64,000 nt of DNA from CAIYXB01 sp038146805 (GTDB lineage: Bacteria; Cyanobacteriota; Vampirovibrionia; LMEP-6097), in contig JAYQSH010000003.1 in assembly GCA_038146805.1 (NCBI GenBank), forward strand, positions 124,001-188,000, in the 5' to 3' direction. Shown piece after piece: positions 53,135 through 61,307 of this stretch. Numbering within the stretch: the first letter of the stretch is position 1; each line of letters begins with the position of its first letter. The translations under genes were made by a program, and so were the position numbers. The notes under the pieces are model-generated. The model made no database searches. It saw only the letters and a program-made list of their open reading frames with translations, and had not been told where the DNA came from.

Positions 53135-53578
53135 TTATGCGCCTTCCTTCTCAAGCTCAGCAACGACTTCTTGCTTAAACTCTTCAACTCTATCTTTAAA
53201 AGTCCCAACTTGAACTTCTGACATCCATAAACCTTTAAGTCTATTTTTTGGTACAGATTTTTTAATCATAGGAGGTCTTACACCCAATAACCTTTCTCTA
53301 CAAAATTTATTTCCTTCTCTAAAGTGACAATCACCAATCTGGCAACCCATCGCTATGACACCGTCTGCACCGGCATTGAAAGCCGACTCAATCATACGAG
53401 GTTGAATCATTCCAGAACAAGGCACTTGTACAACATAGGCATTATTAACACCATCAAGATCTCTGCCATGTTGCCCAGAAAGATGACCATCAAGATTAAC
53501 ACTTCTCTCGCAAGCAATAACCATAACTTTGACGTTGTCGGTATTTTTTGTTTCTTTAGTTATTTCTTCAGTAGACAT
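53135..53578 (-). CDS. MvhD/FlpD-family iron-sulfur electron-transfer protein
   Basis: A 147-residue protein of the family first known as the D subunit of methyl-viologen-reducing hydrogenase and of heterodisulfide-reductase complexes. The diagnostic stretch is VVQVPCSGMIQPRMIESAFNAGADGVIAMGCQIGDCHFREGNKF, with cysteines for a [2Fe-2S] cluster; the N-terminal Cys motif is reduced to ACERS. In known systems MvhD passes electrons from a hydrogenase or dehydrogenase to a flavin/FeS partner. Here it is 16 nt downstream of a cytochrome b-ferredoxin fusion, with no hydrogenase or HdrA in view. It may link a soluble electron donor or acceptor to the quinone-reactive cytochrome b. It starts MSTEEITKE with AAGGAAAA upstream. 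Confidence 0.8.
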   Translation of the reverse strand: MSTEEITKETKNTDNVKVMVIACERSVNLDGHLSGQHGRDLDGVNNAYVVQVPCSGMIQPRMIESAFNAGADGVIAMGCQIGDCHFREGNKFCRERLLGVRPPMIKKSVPKNRLKGLWMSEVQVGTFKDRVEEFKQEVVAELEKEGA

Positions 53579-53593
53579 AAATTTTCCTTTTTA

Positions 53594-54742
53594 CTAAGCA
53601 GCAACAGCCTCGTCTTGTTCTAAAGCGATTCTAATATCATCCATCACGACTGGCGACATTGTATGTGGTAGTTCAATAGCATCAAAATTACATGCACCAA
53701 CACACAAACCACACTCAGCACAACGTTCATCAATAACGATAGCTAGTTCTTTAAACTTAGAACCATCGTTTCTTGGTGCCATATAAATTGCTTCATAAGG
53801 ACAATCAACAGAGCAAAGTTTGCAACCAACACATTTATTTGAGTTTACACTTGCAGGCTCATGATCTTTTGACTCAACTAAGCTCGGTAAAATAGTGGCA
53901 ATAACAACACCAGCAACAACCATTAACCAAGTTAAAGGATAACCTATGATTTTCATGACTGGGAAAATCCATAAATAGAACCAATCAATATCAAAATATG
54001 TTGGTTGCACAGTGAAATCTGCTTCAGGACCTGAAATCGCTGGGAACATCGCTGAAAAAACTAAAACAATACCAGCAAGTAAACAGCCAATAGCCCAAGT
54101 GACATTGACTAAAGGTCTTGAGATTCTCATATAATGTACCCATAGCATTACTAGCAATGACAAAGAAATTCCAGCATGAATAAAAAATGACATTGACATT
54201 GTCAAGTTTGAAATCACATTATCATTTATAAATGCATGAGAAAGAGCATCACCAATAAAAGGAACAGCGGCTAAAAACTCAGAAACCATTGTGACAATAA
54301 TAAAAGACCTTTCATCCCAAACCAAAATATAGCCAGATATACCAATCGCTAACATCATAATGGTAAGTGCGATTCCAGAATACCAAGCAATAATTCTATA
54401 CTCTCTGTATCTGTCAGTGAAATAAACACGCAAAGCATGTAACCAAACAGCAAGCATCATGCCATCAGCAGCGTATCTATGCAAACCTCTAATAATATCT
54501 CCAAAAGGAATTTTTTGAGTAATGTACTCAACACTTTGGTAAGCCGCTTCAAGTGTACAAGTGTAATAAGCAAACAACAACAAACCAGACAAAAAGAGCA
54601 TCCACATAAAAAAGTTTGGAATAGCTCCGTGGTAATAAAGTATATTTTGCTCTGAGCCAAAAACCTTATTCAAAAGATCTTCTAGCTTCAATAGAGCTTT
54701 TTGTCCTTCTCTTACTATCTTAGTTAATACAGCCGATATCAT
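53594..54742 (-). CDS. Cytochrome b (four heme ligands) fused to a C-terminal 2x[4Fe-4S] ferredoxin
   Basis: A 382-residue fusion. The N-terminal 285 residues form a cytochrome b/b6-like membrane domain with both heme pairs intact: H88 and H102 (14 apart) on one helix, H189 and H203 (14 apart) on another, with GxSGYILVWDER between. A later DIDWFYLWIFP (251-261) sits where bc complexes have the PEWY quinol-site helix. The last 80 residues are a ferredoxin with C304/307/310/314 and C341/344/347/351, two [4Fe-4S] clusters facing the cytoplasm. It would pass electrons between the quinone pool and the MvhD-like protein encoded next. The fusion and the neighbouring mvhD gene recall cytochrome b-FeS modules in some anaerobes and nitrite oxidisers. 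Co-transcribed with the bc complex upstream. Confidence 0.88.
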   Translation of the reverse strand: MISAVLTKIVREGQKALLKLEDLLNKVFGSEQNILYYHGAIPNFFMWMLFLSGLLLFAYYTCTLEAAYQSVEYITQKIPFGDIIRGLHRYAADGMMLAVWLHALRVYFTDRYREYRIIAWYSGIALTIMMLAIGISGYILVWDERSFIIVTMVSEFLAAVPFIGDALSHAFINDNVISNLTMSMSFFIHAGISLSLLVMLWVHYMRISRPLVNVTWAIGCLLAGIVLVFSAMFPAISGPEADFTVQPTYFDIDWFYLWIFPVMKIIGYPLTWLMVVAGVVIATILPSLVESKDHEPASVNSNKCVGCKLCSVDCPYEAIYMAPRNDGSKFKELAIVIDERCAECGLCVGACNFDAIELPHTMSPVVMDDIRIALEQDEAVAA

Positions 54743-54761
54743 AAAAATTCTCCAGTATAAA

Positions 54762-55097
54762 TTACTTTGCCTGCGTTACCTCATAACCCTCACTTGGTCT
54801 TTTGTTTGCAACTACTATCGCAAAGAAAGTTGAAATTAAAGAAAAACCTAAACACAAACCCCAAAGCAAAGTAGAAATTCTATCTTGTTTACTTGGATCA
54901 ATTTCAATGCCAAATAAACCTGAAATCGCATTTATATACTTTAAGTTTTGCAAGGTACCTTCATCGAAATAACTAGTATCAGTACCAATCAACTCAAAGT
55001 AGTTCATCAAGAAAAACATGAAACCAAAAAATGCCAAATTAAATAAAGCGACAAATAATGGAATATAAAATGATTTGATATCTTCTTTTGTAAACAT
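54762..55097 (-). CDS. Two-helix membrane protein of the respiratory operon
   Basis: A 111-residue protein with membrane helices at about 12-32 and 72-92, joined by an acidic loop that should face the periplasm (GTDTSYFDEGTLQNLKYI). No heme- or metal-binding motif is seen. It lies 3 nt downstream of the 95-residue gene and 19 nt upstream of the cytochrome b-ferredoxin gene, so it is probably a structural subunit of the complex. Function unknown. Confidence 0.6.
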   Translation of the reverse strand: MFTKEDIKSFYIPLFVALFNLAFFGFMFFLMNYFELIGTDTSYFDEGTLQNLKYINAISGLFGIEIDPSKQDRISTLLWGLCLGFSLISTFFAIVVANKRPSEGYEVTQAK

Positions 55098-55100
55098 AAA

Positions 55101-55388
55101 CTAATTTTCCTTAACTTTAAACCTTTTATATAAACTATCAAATGGAGCAAAACTAACTCTAAGGTTGTCTTTTGCTTTTTCCTCTGAATAAATCTCAAAA
55201 GCCATAAAAAACAATGACCCAGCCAAAGCAAAAGCACAAAGAGCAATTACAGCATAAGCTGTAACTGTATCGCCGGCATTGAAATATTTATAAGAAGTAA
55301 AAAACTTAGTAATAGCTACAGTAGCAACTATAAAAGCAAAATAGAAAGCAAAATTTAATTTCTTTTTGTTTTGTTTTGTCGCTGACAT
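55101..55388 (-). CDS. Two-helix membrane protein of the respiratory operon
   Basis: A 95-residue protein: basic start (MSATKQNKKKLN), helices at about 12-30 and 42-65, charged C-terminus (KAKDNLRVSFAPFDSLYKRFKVKEN). No cofactor motif. It starts 2 nt after the cytochrome b stop and ends 3 nt before the next gene. Probably an accessory subunit; not recognised. Confidence 0.6.
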   Translation of the reverse strand: MSATKQNKKKLNFAFYFAFIVATVAITKFFTSYKYFNAGDTVTAYAVIALCAFALAGSLFFMAFEIYSEEKAKDNLRVSFAPFDSLYKRFKVKEN

Positions 55389-55390
55389 AG

Positions 55391-56893
55391 TTAAGCTTTT
55401 TGCTCCTCTATTTTTGCTTGAGTATTTTCATAAGCCCAAATAACAACCATTAAGGCAAAGAAACCACCATAAAAAATCCAATTACGACCCCAAGAACCAT
55501 CCGCAAAAAATGTTTTATCTAATAAATTATTCAAAGGCAAACCAAAATAAGGAACTGTATGAATCCTAGATAAATAAAGCAATTGGAAAATAGTATAAAC
55601 TAACATTAATTTCCATCTGTCAATTTTTGCGTACTGTTTTTGTGACAAATATATTCCAATAGCAACAATCATAGTACTTCCAAAAATCCAGTACGGTGGG
55701 TCTGTATTAATATTTGCGATATTTAGAATAATTAAAACAGAAAAAACAATTGCATTAATCGCACCCATAATAGACAAGCACATGACAATTGGTCTTCTGT
55801 GAATTTTAGTCTCTGGTGATCTATCAAAAAACGGCATCAACAATACAGTTGCTGGAATCAAAATAGTAACAAAAGTAGCAAGTACTGGTTCAATGTATTT
55901 GTACATTTGATACAAAGCTAGAAAATACCAGTCAGAAAGAATTGGTAACGGAGTTACAGAAGGATTGGCACGAGCACCAAATTCTGCAGGGAAAATCATT
56001 GCTGCGGCAGCAATCATACCAATAACAAGAAAGCCTTCAATCCATGGTAGATTAAAACGTTTCTTTTTATTAGAGTAAAAATATAATTCAACAATAATTA
56101 GACCAATTGTTGAAAGTGCCATGTGCATTGAATAAAATCTGGTAATTGTTGCTTGTCCAATTGCAGAACCACCTAAAAGAATTTGTTGAGTAGTCATTCC
56201 TAAGTTAAAATTTATATACTCGTTTAAAAGCTTCATGTCCCACAAAATACCTCCGCCTTCTTCAACAGGAACAGCAGGTAAACTTGTTGGCACACCCCAT
56301 TCAATAAGTTTGTTCACAATCGTTGCTCCCAGAAAGGCAAGATTTAATCCAAATTGATCCATGTAACCCGGGAAGGTAGCAAATACTTTTGTAGCCCAAA
56401 AAGCTCTTTGGTTCCAAATTAAAAGATATCCAGAAAGTCCAGAATAAAAACCAAGTAAGAGCAAAAAGAAACAAACCCAAAAATTAAGCTCACGCTTACC
56501 TTTATAATCAGCGCAAATCACAATACGATAAATTTTCAAAGTACAAATAATGATAAAGGCATCAGCACCATACTTGTGCATGCCACGTATCAACCATCCT
56601 GTTGGAATGTGGTCTTGAATATTCATGATACTTGAATAAGCCTGCTCAGCAGTTGGAATATAAAACATCATTAACACAGCACCGGTGACAATCGTTACAA
56701 TCCAAGTGAGCCACTGTAAAGGACCAAGCTTATACCAAACATTTTCTTTTTGTTTATCAACAAAAGTTTCGTCAAAAAAATCAATATTTTTCAAGCGCGG
56801 CATTACCATCTTGTTGATTACTTCATCAATAGAAGGCAACATTGAAAGTAAATTTGCAAGACCTTGTTTATCGTTTTTTATTTCAGCTGACAT
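55391..56893 (-). CDS. Cytochrome b of a bc-type complex lacking one heme-ligand pair
   Basis: A 500-residue cytochrome b (b6 and subunit IV parts in one chain) with eight or more membrane helices. TGWLIRGMHKYGADAF gives H106, and TRFYSMHMAL gives H257: the first ligand in each of the two ligand helices is kept. The second ligand positions are K120 (14 after H106, in LKIYR where others have LHxxR) and Y271 or F272 (14 or 15 after H257). So only the heme nearer the quinol-oxidising side can have His/His ligation. The quinol-site motif reads SDWY (320-323) instead of PEWY. A GYLLIWNQRAFWATKV segment is normal. It overlaps the Rieske gene by one base. It probably oxidises quinol with the Rieske protein but may not run a normal Q cycle. 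Confidence 0.88.
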   Translation of the reverse strand: MSAEIKNDKQGLANLLSMLPSIDEVINKMVMPRLKNIDFFDETFVDKQKENVWYKLGPLQWLTWIVTIVTGAVLMMFYIPTAEQAYSSIMNIQDHIPTGWLIRGMHKYGADAFIIICTLKIYRIVICADYKGKRELNFWVCFFLLLLGFYSGLSGYLLIWNQRAFWATKVFATFPGYMDQFGLNLAFLGATIVNKLIEWGVPTSLPAVPVEEGGGILWDMKLLNEYINFNLGMTTQQILLGGSAIGQATITRFYSMHMALSTIGLIIVELYFYSNKKKRFNLPWIEGFLVIGMIAAAAMIFPAEFGARANPSVTPLPILSDWYFLALYQMYKYIEPVLATFVTILIPATVLLMPFFDRSPETKIHRRPIVMCLSIMGAINAIVFSVLIILNIANINTDPPYWIFGSTMIVAIGIYLSQKQYAKIDRWKLMLVYTIFQLLYLSRIHTVPYFGLPLNNLLDKTFFADGSWGRNWIFYGGFFALMVVIWAYENTQAKIEEQKA

Positions 56894-57498
56894 TATGAAA
56901 TACCTCCAGACTCAAGCGAACTAATTACTATATCAGCACCCTCAATTTTGAAATTAAATTTAAATGGTGATCTTGGAGCAGGTCCAGACACAACTTTTCC
57001 ACGCCCCTTTGTATCAGTTTGCATGGGGTCATACACTGATAAGTGACAAGGACAAGCAAAGACTTTTTGTCCGGGAAACGGAGTGTAGTTGTAACCAGCA
57101 GCAACTTCCGCTTCAACTGGAACAAAATTGAACACACAACCTAAGTGCGGGCATACTCTTGAAAAAACAACAAAGTTTGGAAAACCATCCATATCAGGAG
57201 TTCTAACAACAGCACCCGGAATAGTTTTTATTTGCTCACCAACTGCAGTATATTCACGATTTGCTTCTTGGAACATAAAATATTTAAACGACCAAGCAGA
57301 AGGAAAATCAGTCATTGAAAACTTAATTTGTTTTACTGGAGCTGGTTTATCAGGTCTTTTGAAAATTTCGGCAGTCGCTGTAGGACCCGAACTAGGCTTT
57401 AAAAACCTAACAAAAGGTGAAGCAAAAATCGCAGCCAGTGTACCTACTACTGGGATTGCTAATAAACCTTTTACAAAATCTCTTCTATCAAATTTCAT
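56893..57498 (-). CDS. Rieske [2Fe-2S] protein of the bc-type complex
   Basis: A 201-residue Rieske protein. A Tat-type signal anchor begins MKFDRRDFVKGLLAIPVVG, with RRDFVK close to the RRxFxK consensus, followed by one membrane helix. Cluster ligands are in CPHLGC and CPCHLSVYDP. An extra about 25-residue insertion between them (EAEVAAGYNYTPFPGQ) is as in several bc/b6 Rieske proteins. It takes electrons from quinol and passes them to the cytochrome c encoded upstream. Its start is 1 nt from the cytochrome c stop and its end overlaps cytochrome b. Confidence 0.92.
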   Translation of the reverse strand: MKFDRRDFVKGLLAIPVVGTLAAIFASPFVRFLKPSSGPTATAEIFKRPDKPAPVKQIKFSMTDFPSAWSFKYFMFQEANREYTAVGEQIKTIPGAVVRTPDMDGFPNFVVFSRVCPHLGCVFNFVPVEAEVAAGYNYTPFPGQKVFACPCHLSVYDPMQTDTKGRGKVVSGPAPRSPFKFNFKIEGADIVISSLESGGIS

Positions 57499-58296
57499 TT
57501 AATTACCCTCACCTATAGATTTTTTGTACTCTTGTAATTTTTCACGCCCAAGATCTAATCTATCTTTTTCTTGAGTATGAGAGAACTGTCTAACATAACG
57601 AACTAATTTCCAAATCATTTCTTCATCAAATTTGATTTTCTTATCAAAATCGTATCTGTTTTTCCAAGCAGGCATTGCTGTCCAAGGAATACCATACATT
57701 AATTCATTGAAGAGTTTTTCATCTGTTCTGGTATAAAGTCTTTCTGTCATAGTAAAGTTTGCAGGCGGTGGATACAAAGACTTATGTAAGTTACCATCAC
57801 CATGACCACGAGTTCCATGACAAACGGCGCAATTACCACCAAAAGTTGCATTCATATCAGCAAGCTCTTGAGAATTTTCTTTGTAATAACCTAAAACATT
57901 TGCTCTAAAATACATCAATGAATCCCACATTTCATCAATGCCAAGTTTGCCCTTACCTTTACCAGCAAAAGCATGAGAACCATCACCCTTGCCACCACAA
58001 ACCATCTCAAAATGTTTTTCTGGAGTAACCTTTCTAAATTTTGCTTTTGATGTATTTGAAATACTATGACAAGATGCACAGTTTTGTTTAAAAACCTTTT
58101 CTCCAGTTAACAAAGACGGTGGATGTGAAGGGTATCTAAAGCTTGGACAAATAGTTGTATCATGTTCTGGTTGCCACTTAACAATTAAGCTTGAAGCTAA
58201 ACCGGTTTTACTTTTTGCACTCACTAACTGTTGTGCGCACAAGATCAAAATTATTACTAGACTTATTTTTTTTAATTTCATATCAAACAAACTCAT
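57499..58296 (-). CDS. Exported diheme cytochrome c
   Basis: A 265-residue protein with a signal peptide (best read from MKLKKISLVIILIL at 58281) and two heme c sites, CASCHS and CAVCHG. Each is in a separate cytochrome c domain; the second domain ends with candidate axial methionines in YGIPWTAMPAW. It lies between the cbb3 genes and the Rieske gene, so it may carry electrons from the bc complex to the oxidase, or replace the diheme part of CcoP. The in-frame start at 58296 gives five extra residues. Confidence 0.85.
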   Translation of the reverse strand: MSLFDMKLKKISLVIILILCAQQLVSAKSKTGLASSLIVKWQPEHDTTICPSFRYPSHPPSLLTGEKVFKQNCASCHSISNTSKAKFRKVTPEKHFEMVCGGKGDGSHAFAGKGKGKLGIDEMWDSLMYFRANVLGYYKENSQELADMNATFGGNCAVCHGTRGHGDGNLHKSLYPPPANFTMTERLYTRTDEKLFNELMYGIPWTAMPAWKNRYDFDKKIKFDEEMIWKLVRYVRQFSHTQEKDRLDLGREKLQEYKKSIGEGN

Positions 58297-58299
58297 TTT

Positions 58300-58500
58300 T
58301 TAATACCCATAGAACGGAATCCAACTGATTGAACACCAAATCAAAACCAAAATATACAAAACAATCAAAAACATAGGAGGTTTATTATGACCTACCTTAT
58401 ATTCATCATTAGGGACACTTGTCATCTGCGTTGGTAAACCATTAGTTCCACCTTCGTAAGCTGGCGACATTTCATCTAATTTTTTTTCTTCTTGACTCAT
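58300..58500 (-). CDS. Small single-helix protein resembling the CcoP membrane anchor
   Basis: A 66-residue protein: polar N-terminus, then NDEYKVGHNKPPMFLIVLYILVLIWCSISWIPFYGY with one membrane helix at the end. The pattern of a short polar stretch, a Pro pair and an aromatic-rich helix resembles the N-terminal anchor of CcoP in cbb3 oxidases, but without the attached heme domains. It sits where ccoP belongs, just before the diheme cytochrome c gene, so the CcoP function may be split over two genes. Inference from pattern and position. Confidence 0.5.
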   Translation of the reverse strand: MSQEEKKLDEMSPAYEGGTNGLPTQMTSVPNDEYKVGHNKPPMFLIVLYILVLIWCSISWIPFYGY

Positions 58501-58506
58501 TATATT

Positions 58507-58716
58507 TTAATCCTCTAACATCTCAAATTTTGCAGCTTCAACATCTTTGAATTGTCCGCTTTGCATAGCCCACATTGCTGCCATTGACGCCATAGCAAAA
58601 ATCATCACACAAAAAAAACAGAAGATCGCAATTCCTTCTTTGTTAAAAACAGAAAGAATAAAAGCATTGAAACCAAAAGCTAAATCTTGAACTTTACTAA
58701 TGTCCACCGCCACCAA
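58507..58716 (-). CDS. ccoS: CcoS-like cbb3 oxidase maturation protein
   Basis: A 69-residue protein with one membrane helix (about 28-50) followed by MWAMQSGQFKDVEAAKFEMLED, which matches the CcoS/FixS pattern WAVxSGQFDDLExPAxRIL. CcoS is needed for cofactor insertion in the catalytic subunit of cbb3 oxidase. The N-terminus is longer than in most CcoS. Start codons available are TTG 58716, GTG 58713 and GTG 58707; all overlap the end of ccoO. Confidence 0.65.
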   Translation of the reverse strand: MVAVDISKVQDLAFGFNAFILSVFNKEGIAIFCFFCVMIFAMASMAAMWAMQSGQFKDVEAAKFEMLED

Positions 58717-59785
58717 CTCCTTCTATTTCTCCACCAGGATGTGGGTGATAAGTTCCACTTTCTTTTTGTACCCCAATTCTATGATAAGTATCAACCAAGC
58801 GCTGAGGTAACGGAGATTGTTTTTCCCAGTCTAAATCATTGATGGTTTGATATTTTTGAATTATCACTTCTTTATCTTGAGGCAAAGTTTTTAAGAATGC
58901 TGCTAAGTACCACATCTGTTCTGGCTCTAATTTAAGCTTCCATCTTGGCATTCTTGTACCCGGAACCCCTTCAGCAACTCTATAGTACCAAGTTTTATCG
59001 CTATAAGATTTATAAAAAGGTCTTGAAAAATTCGCTGGTTTTTTCGCCATCGCCAATGCATTCGGACCATTACCCAAACCGTTTGTACCGTGGCAAACTG
59101 CACAGTTTTGTCTAAAGATTCCAGCACCCGCGTTAGCCGCTGCAGCACTGTCTACGTTTGGCTTGTGGTGTTCTGAAGCTTTCCAAAAAGCAGTGTCAGC
59201 TTCAGGGTAATATGCTTCATATACTTCGCGGTTTTTTGGATCTTCAAAACGCTTACGTCCTAAAGTCTGTAAATAAGCAACTAAATCTGCCATATCTGCA
59301 TCACTAAGAAAACTAAATGAAGGCATGATTGAACCAGGGGTGTAAGCACGCGGATCTCTCAAGTGACCAATATGCCATGCATCTGGTAATTTACCACCTT
59401 CGTTACTTAAATCTGGACCAGTTCTTGAAGTACCCAAAACGTTTGGTGTTTCATTTACGTAGTCACCTGCATAAACTCTTGAACCAAAATCTCTATCTTG
59501 AGGACGTACAAATTGTGAGTGACAATAAAAACATCCTTCTTTAACGTAAACTTGTCTACCTCTACCAGCTTGGTTTGGCACTGGAATTCCGTTAGCATCT
59601 TTTACAATATTGCCTTCAGCATCTTTTTCTAAATATTCCATTGCATATTTTGAAGGGTGAATATTTACCATTGTCATATCAGGAATTAAAACAACTACTG
59701 TGTAAATCAATGAAAAAGAAAACACCACAACCAGTGCTGGTAATAAATATCCTTTTGCGCCTAATTTTTTGTTATCGTCTGACAT
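58697..59785 (-). CDS. ccoO: cbb3 oxidase subunit II (CcoO) fused to a second cytochrome c domain
   Basis: A 362-residue protein. The N-terminal membrane anchor (about 13-33) and the CcoO domain with GRQVYVKEGCFYCHSQFVRPQDRD (heme 1) are standard. A second cytochrome c domain begins at about residue 222 (GAGIFRQNCAVCHG, heme 2) and ends with the likely Met ligand in GTRMPRW. Ordinary CcoO is monoheme, about 200-250 residues. The fusion may take over part of the role of CcoP. The C-terminus is His/Gly-rich (YHPHPGGEIEGVGGGGH). It starts 1 nt after ccoN and overlaps the CcoS-like gene. Confidence 0.9.
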   Translation of the reverse strand: MSDDNKKLGAKGYLLPALVVVFSFSLIYTVVVLIPDMTMVNIHPSKYAMEYLEKDAEGNIVKDANGIPVPNQAGRGRQVYVKEGCFYCHSQFVRPQDRDFGSRVYAGDYVNETPNVLGTSRTGPDLSNEGGKLPDAWHIGHLRDPRAYTPGSIMPSFSFLSDADMADLVAYLQTLGRKRFEDPKNREVYEAYYPEADTAFWKASEHHKPNVDSAAAANAGAGIFRQNCAVCHGTNGLGNGPNALAMAKKPANFSRPFYKSYSDKTWYYRVAEGVPGTRMPRWKLKLEPEQMWYLAAFLKTLPQDKEVIIQKYQTINDLDWEKQSPLPQRLVDTYHRIGVQKESGTYHPHPGGEIEGVGGGGH

Positions 59786-59786
59786 C

Positions 59787-61184
59787 TTACTTGCCCTCCT
59801 TTTCTACAGGAACAGCAATATCAAGCTGATCCTCGGGAGTTATAGAAGCTTCTTTCATCGTCATAAAAATGTTATATGCAAATAAACAACTACTAGCAAA
59901 CATCATAGTTCCACCAATTGCTCTAACAACCCACATTGGCGCAAGAGTTAAAGACCACTGAGAAACAGGGTAAGCCAAAGCCCAACCCACAGATTGTTGT
60001 AATCCTGCAATTGTTAATGATAAGAAAAATAAAACAAAACCAACTAAAAGTAACCAGTAATGCCATTTAACAAGTCTCACACTATAAATTCTTCTTTTGG
60101 TCAATCTTTGTAAGCCATAGTAAATCGCACCGATGACAAAGAAAGTAAAAGTACCAAGCAATGCAGCGTGCGCGTGACCAACAACCCACTGAGTGAAATG
60201 GATATACCAGTTAACACCACGAGTCGCTTGAAATGGACCTTGAATACAAGTTATAAAATACCAAAAAGCACCAGTAAGAACAAACCTTAATGGCATATTT
60301 GTTGTGAGCATCCACCAAGAACCACGCATGCTCATATAGAAATTAACTAAAACTGTAATTACCGGAATCACCAAAGCTGCCGAAAAGATTACCGCAAGTG
60401 CTTTGAGCCACTCAGGCACTGGAGACTGTAATAAGTGATGAGTACCAGTTGGTGCATAGAAAAATGCAATAGTCCAAAAACCTAACATCGATAAACTATG
60501 GCTCCAAACTGGACGACCAGTCATTTTTGGAAGCATGTAATAAGCAATACCAACACCCAAAACCGTAAACCACATACCTAAAATATTGTGACCATAAAAC
60601 CAGTTCAAAATACCATCGTTAAGACCATCCATAGCAACAAAGGTTCTGTTACCAACTAAGTACACAAGAGGCATCCAGAAAAATGCACCCATAATATACC
60701 AAACTGATACGTAAAGTTTTTTTACTTTTCTTGTAAGCACTGTTCTAAAGAGGTTGTAAGAAAGTAAAAATAAACCAACTAAAACTAAAATATCAAATGG
60801 CTCTCTAAGCTCTGCGTATTCACGTCCCTCGGTATATCCGTTAACAAGTGAAATAATACCAGCACCAATAACAAAATTCCAAACATAACAAACAAAGTTT
60901 GCGAGCTTTTCACTATAAAGTTTGGTTTTACATAAAGCCGGAATGATAAACAAAGCAGAACCAATATTTGCCATTGATAACCAACCAAAAGCAACGCCAT
61001 TAACATGAGCTGGTCTAAGTCTTGAAAAAGAAAGTTGAGCCACTCCTTTAGTTAAATCAGGAAAAGAAAACTCAAGGGCACCGAGCAAACCAAGCCCCAT
61101 ACCAACAACTAACCAAAAGATAGCGGAATACCAGAAAAACTTTGCTGAACTGCCTTCTTCATTACTTAAAAATTTTGTAGCCAT
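59787..61184 (-). CDS. ccoN: cbb3-type cytochrome c oxidase catalytic subunit I
   Basis: A high-affinity oxygen reductase of the C-type heme-copper family (465 residues, twelve helices). Ligand motifs: RPAHVNGVAFGW (low-spin heme side), NWFYGHNILGMWFT (CuB His), GTHHLLQSPVPEW (CuB His pair) and WVVGHAHAALLG (heme b3 and low-spin heme). The first gene of the operon; it should allow respiration at low oxygen. The upstream 120 bp to the ABC exporter contain an AT-rich region with TAATAT/TATATA candidates for the -10, but I see no clear -35. Confidence 0.95.
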   Translation of the reverse strand: MATKFLSNEEGSSAKFFWYSAIFWLVVGMGLGLLGALEFSFPDLTKGVAQLSFSRLRPAHVNGVAFGWLSMANIGSALFIIPALCKTKLYSEKLANFVCYVWNFVIGAGIISLVNGYTEGREYAELREPFDILVLVGLFLLSYNLFRTVLTRKVKKLYVSVWYIMGAFFWMPLVYLVGNRTFVAMDGLNDGILNWFYGHNILGMWFTVLGVGIAYYMLPKMTGRPVWSHSLSMLGFWTIAFFYAPTGTHHLLQSPVPEWLKALAVIFSAALVIPVITVLVNFYMSMRGSWWMLTTNMPLRFVLTGAFWYFITCIQGPFQATRGVNWYIHFTQWVVGHAHAALLGTFTFFVIGAIYYGLQRLTKRRIYSVRLVKWHYWLLLVGFVLFFLSLTIAGLQQSVGWALAYPVSQWSLTLAPMWVVRAIGGTMMFASSCLFAYNIFMTMKEASITPEDQLDIAVPVEKEGK

Positions 61185-61307
61185 AATTTTTTTTGGGGTA
61201 TTAGCCCTATATATATTAAATCAGTTATTTAAGTCTCTGAAAATTAAAAAAAACCGACTAGAAAAGCATCAAAATAATTTCTTTGTATACTAGACAATGA
61301 GATCTAC

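Noticed and set aside
53594..54742. A PetB-like photosynthetic b6f subunit
   Set aside because: The ferredoxin fusion, the MvhD neighbour and the absence of any photosynthesis gene point to a respiratory module.
61230..61300. Rho-independent terminator after the ABC exporter
   Set aside because: There is a T8 run on the minus strand, but only a weak, bulged CTAG-containing stem; not convincing.
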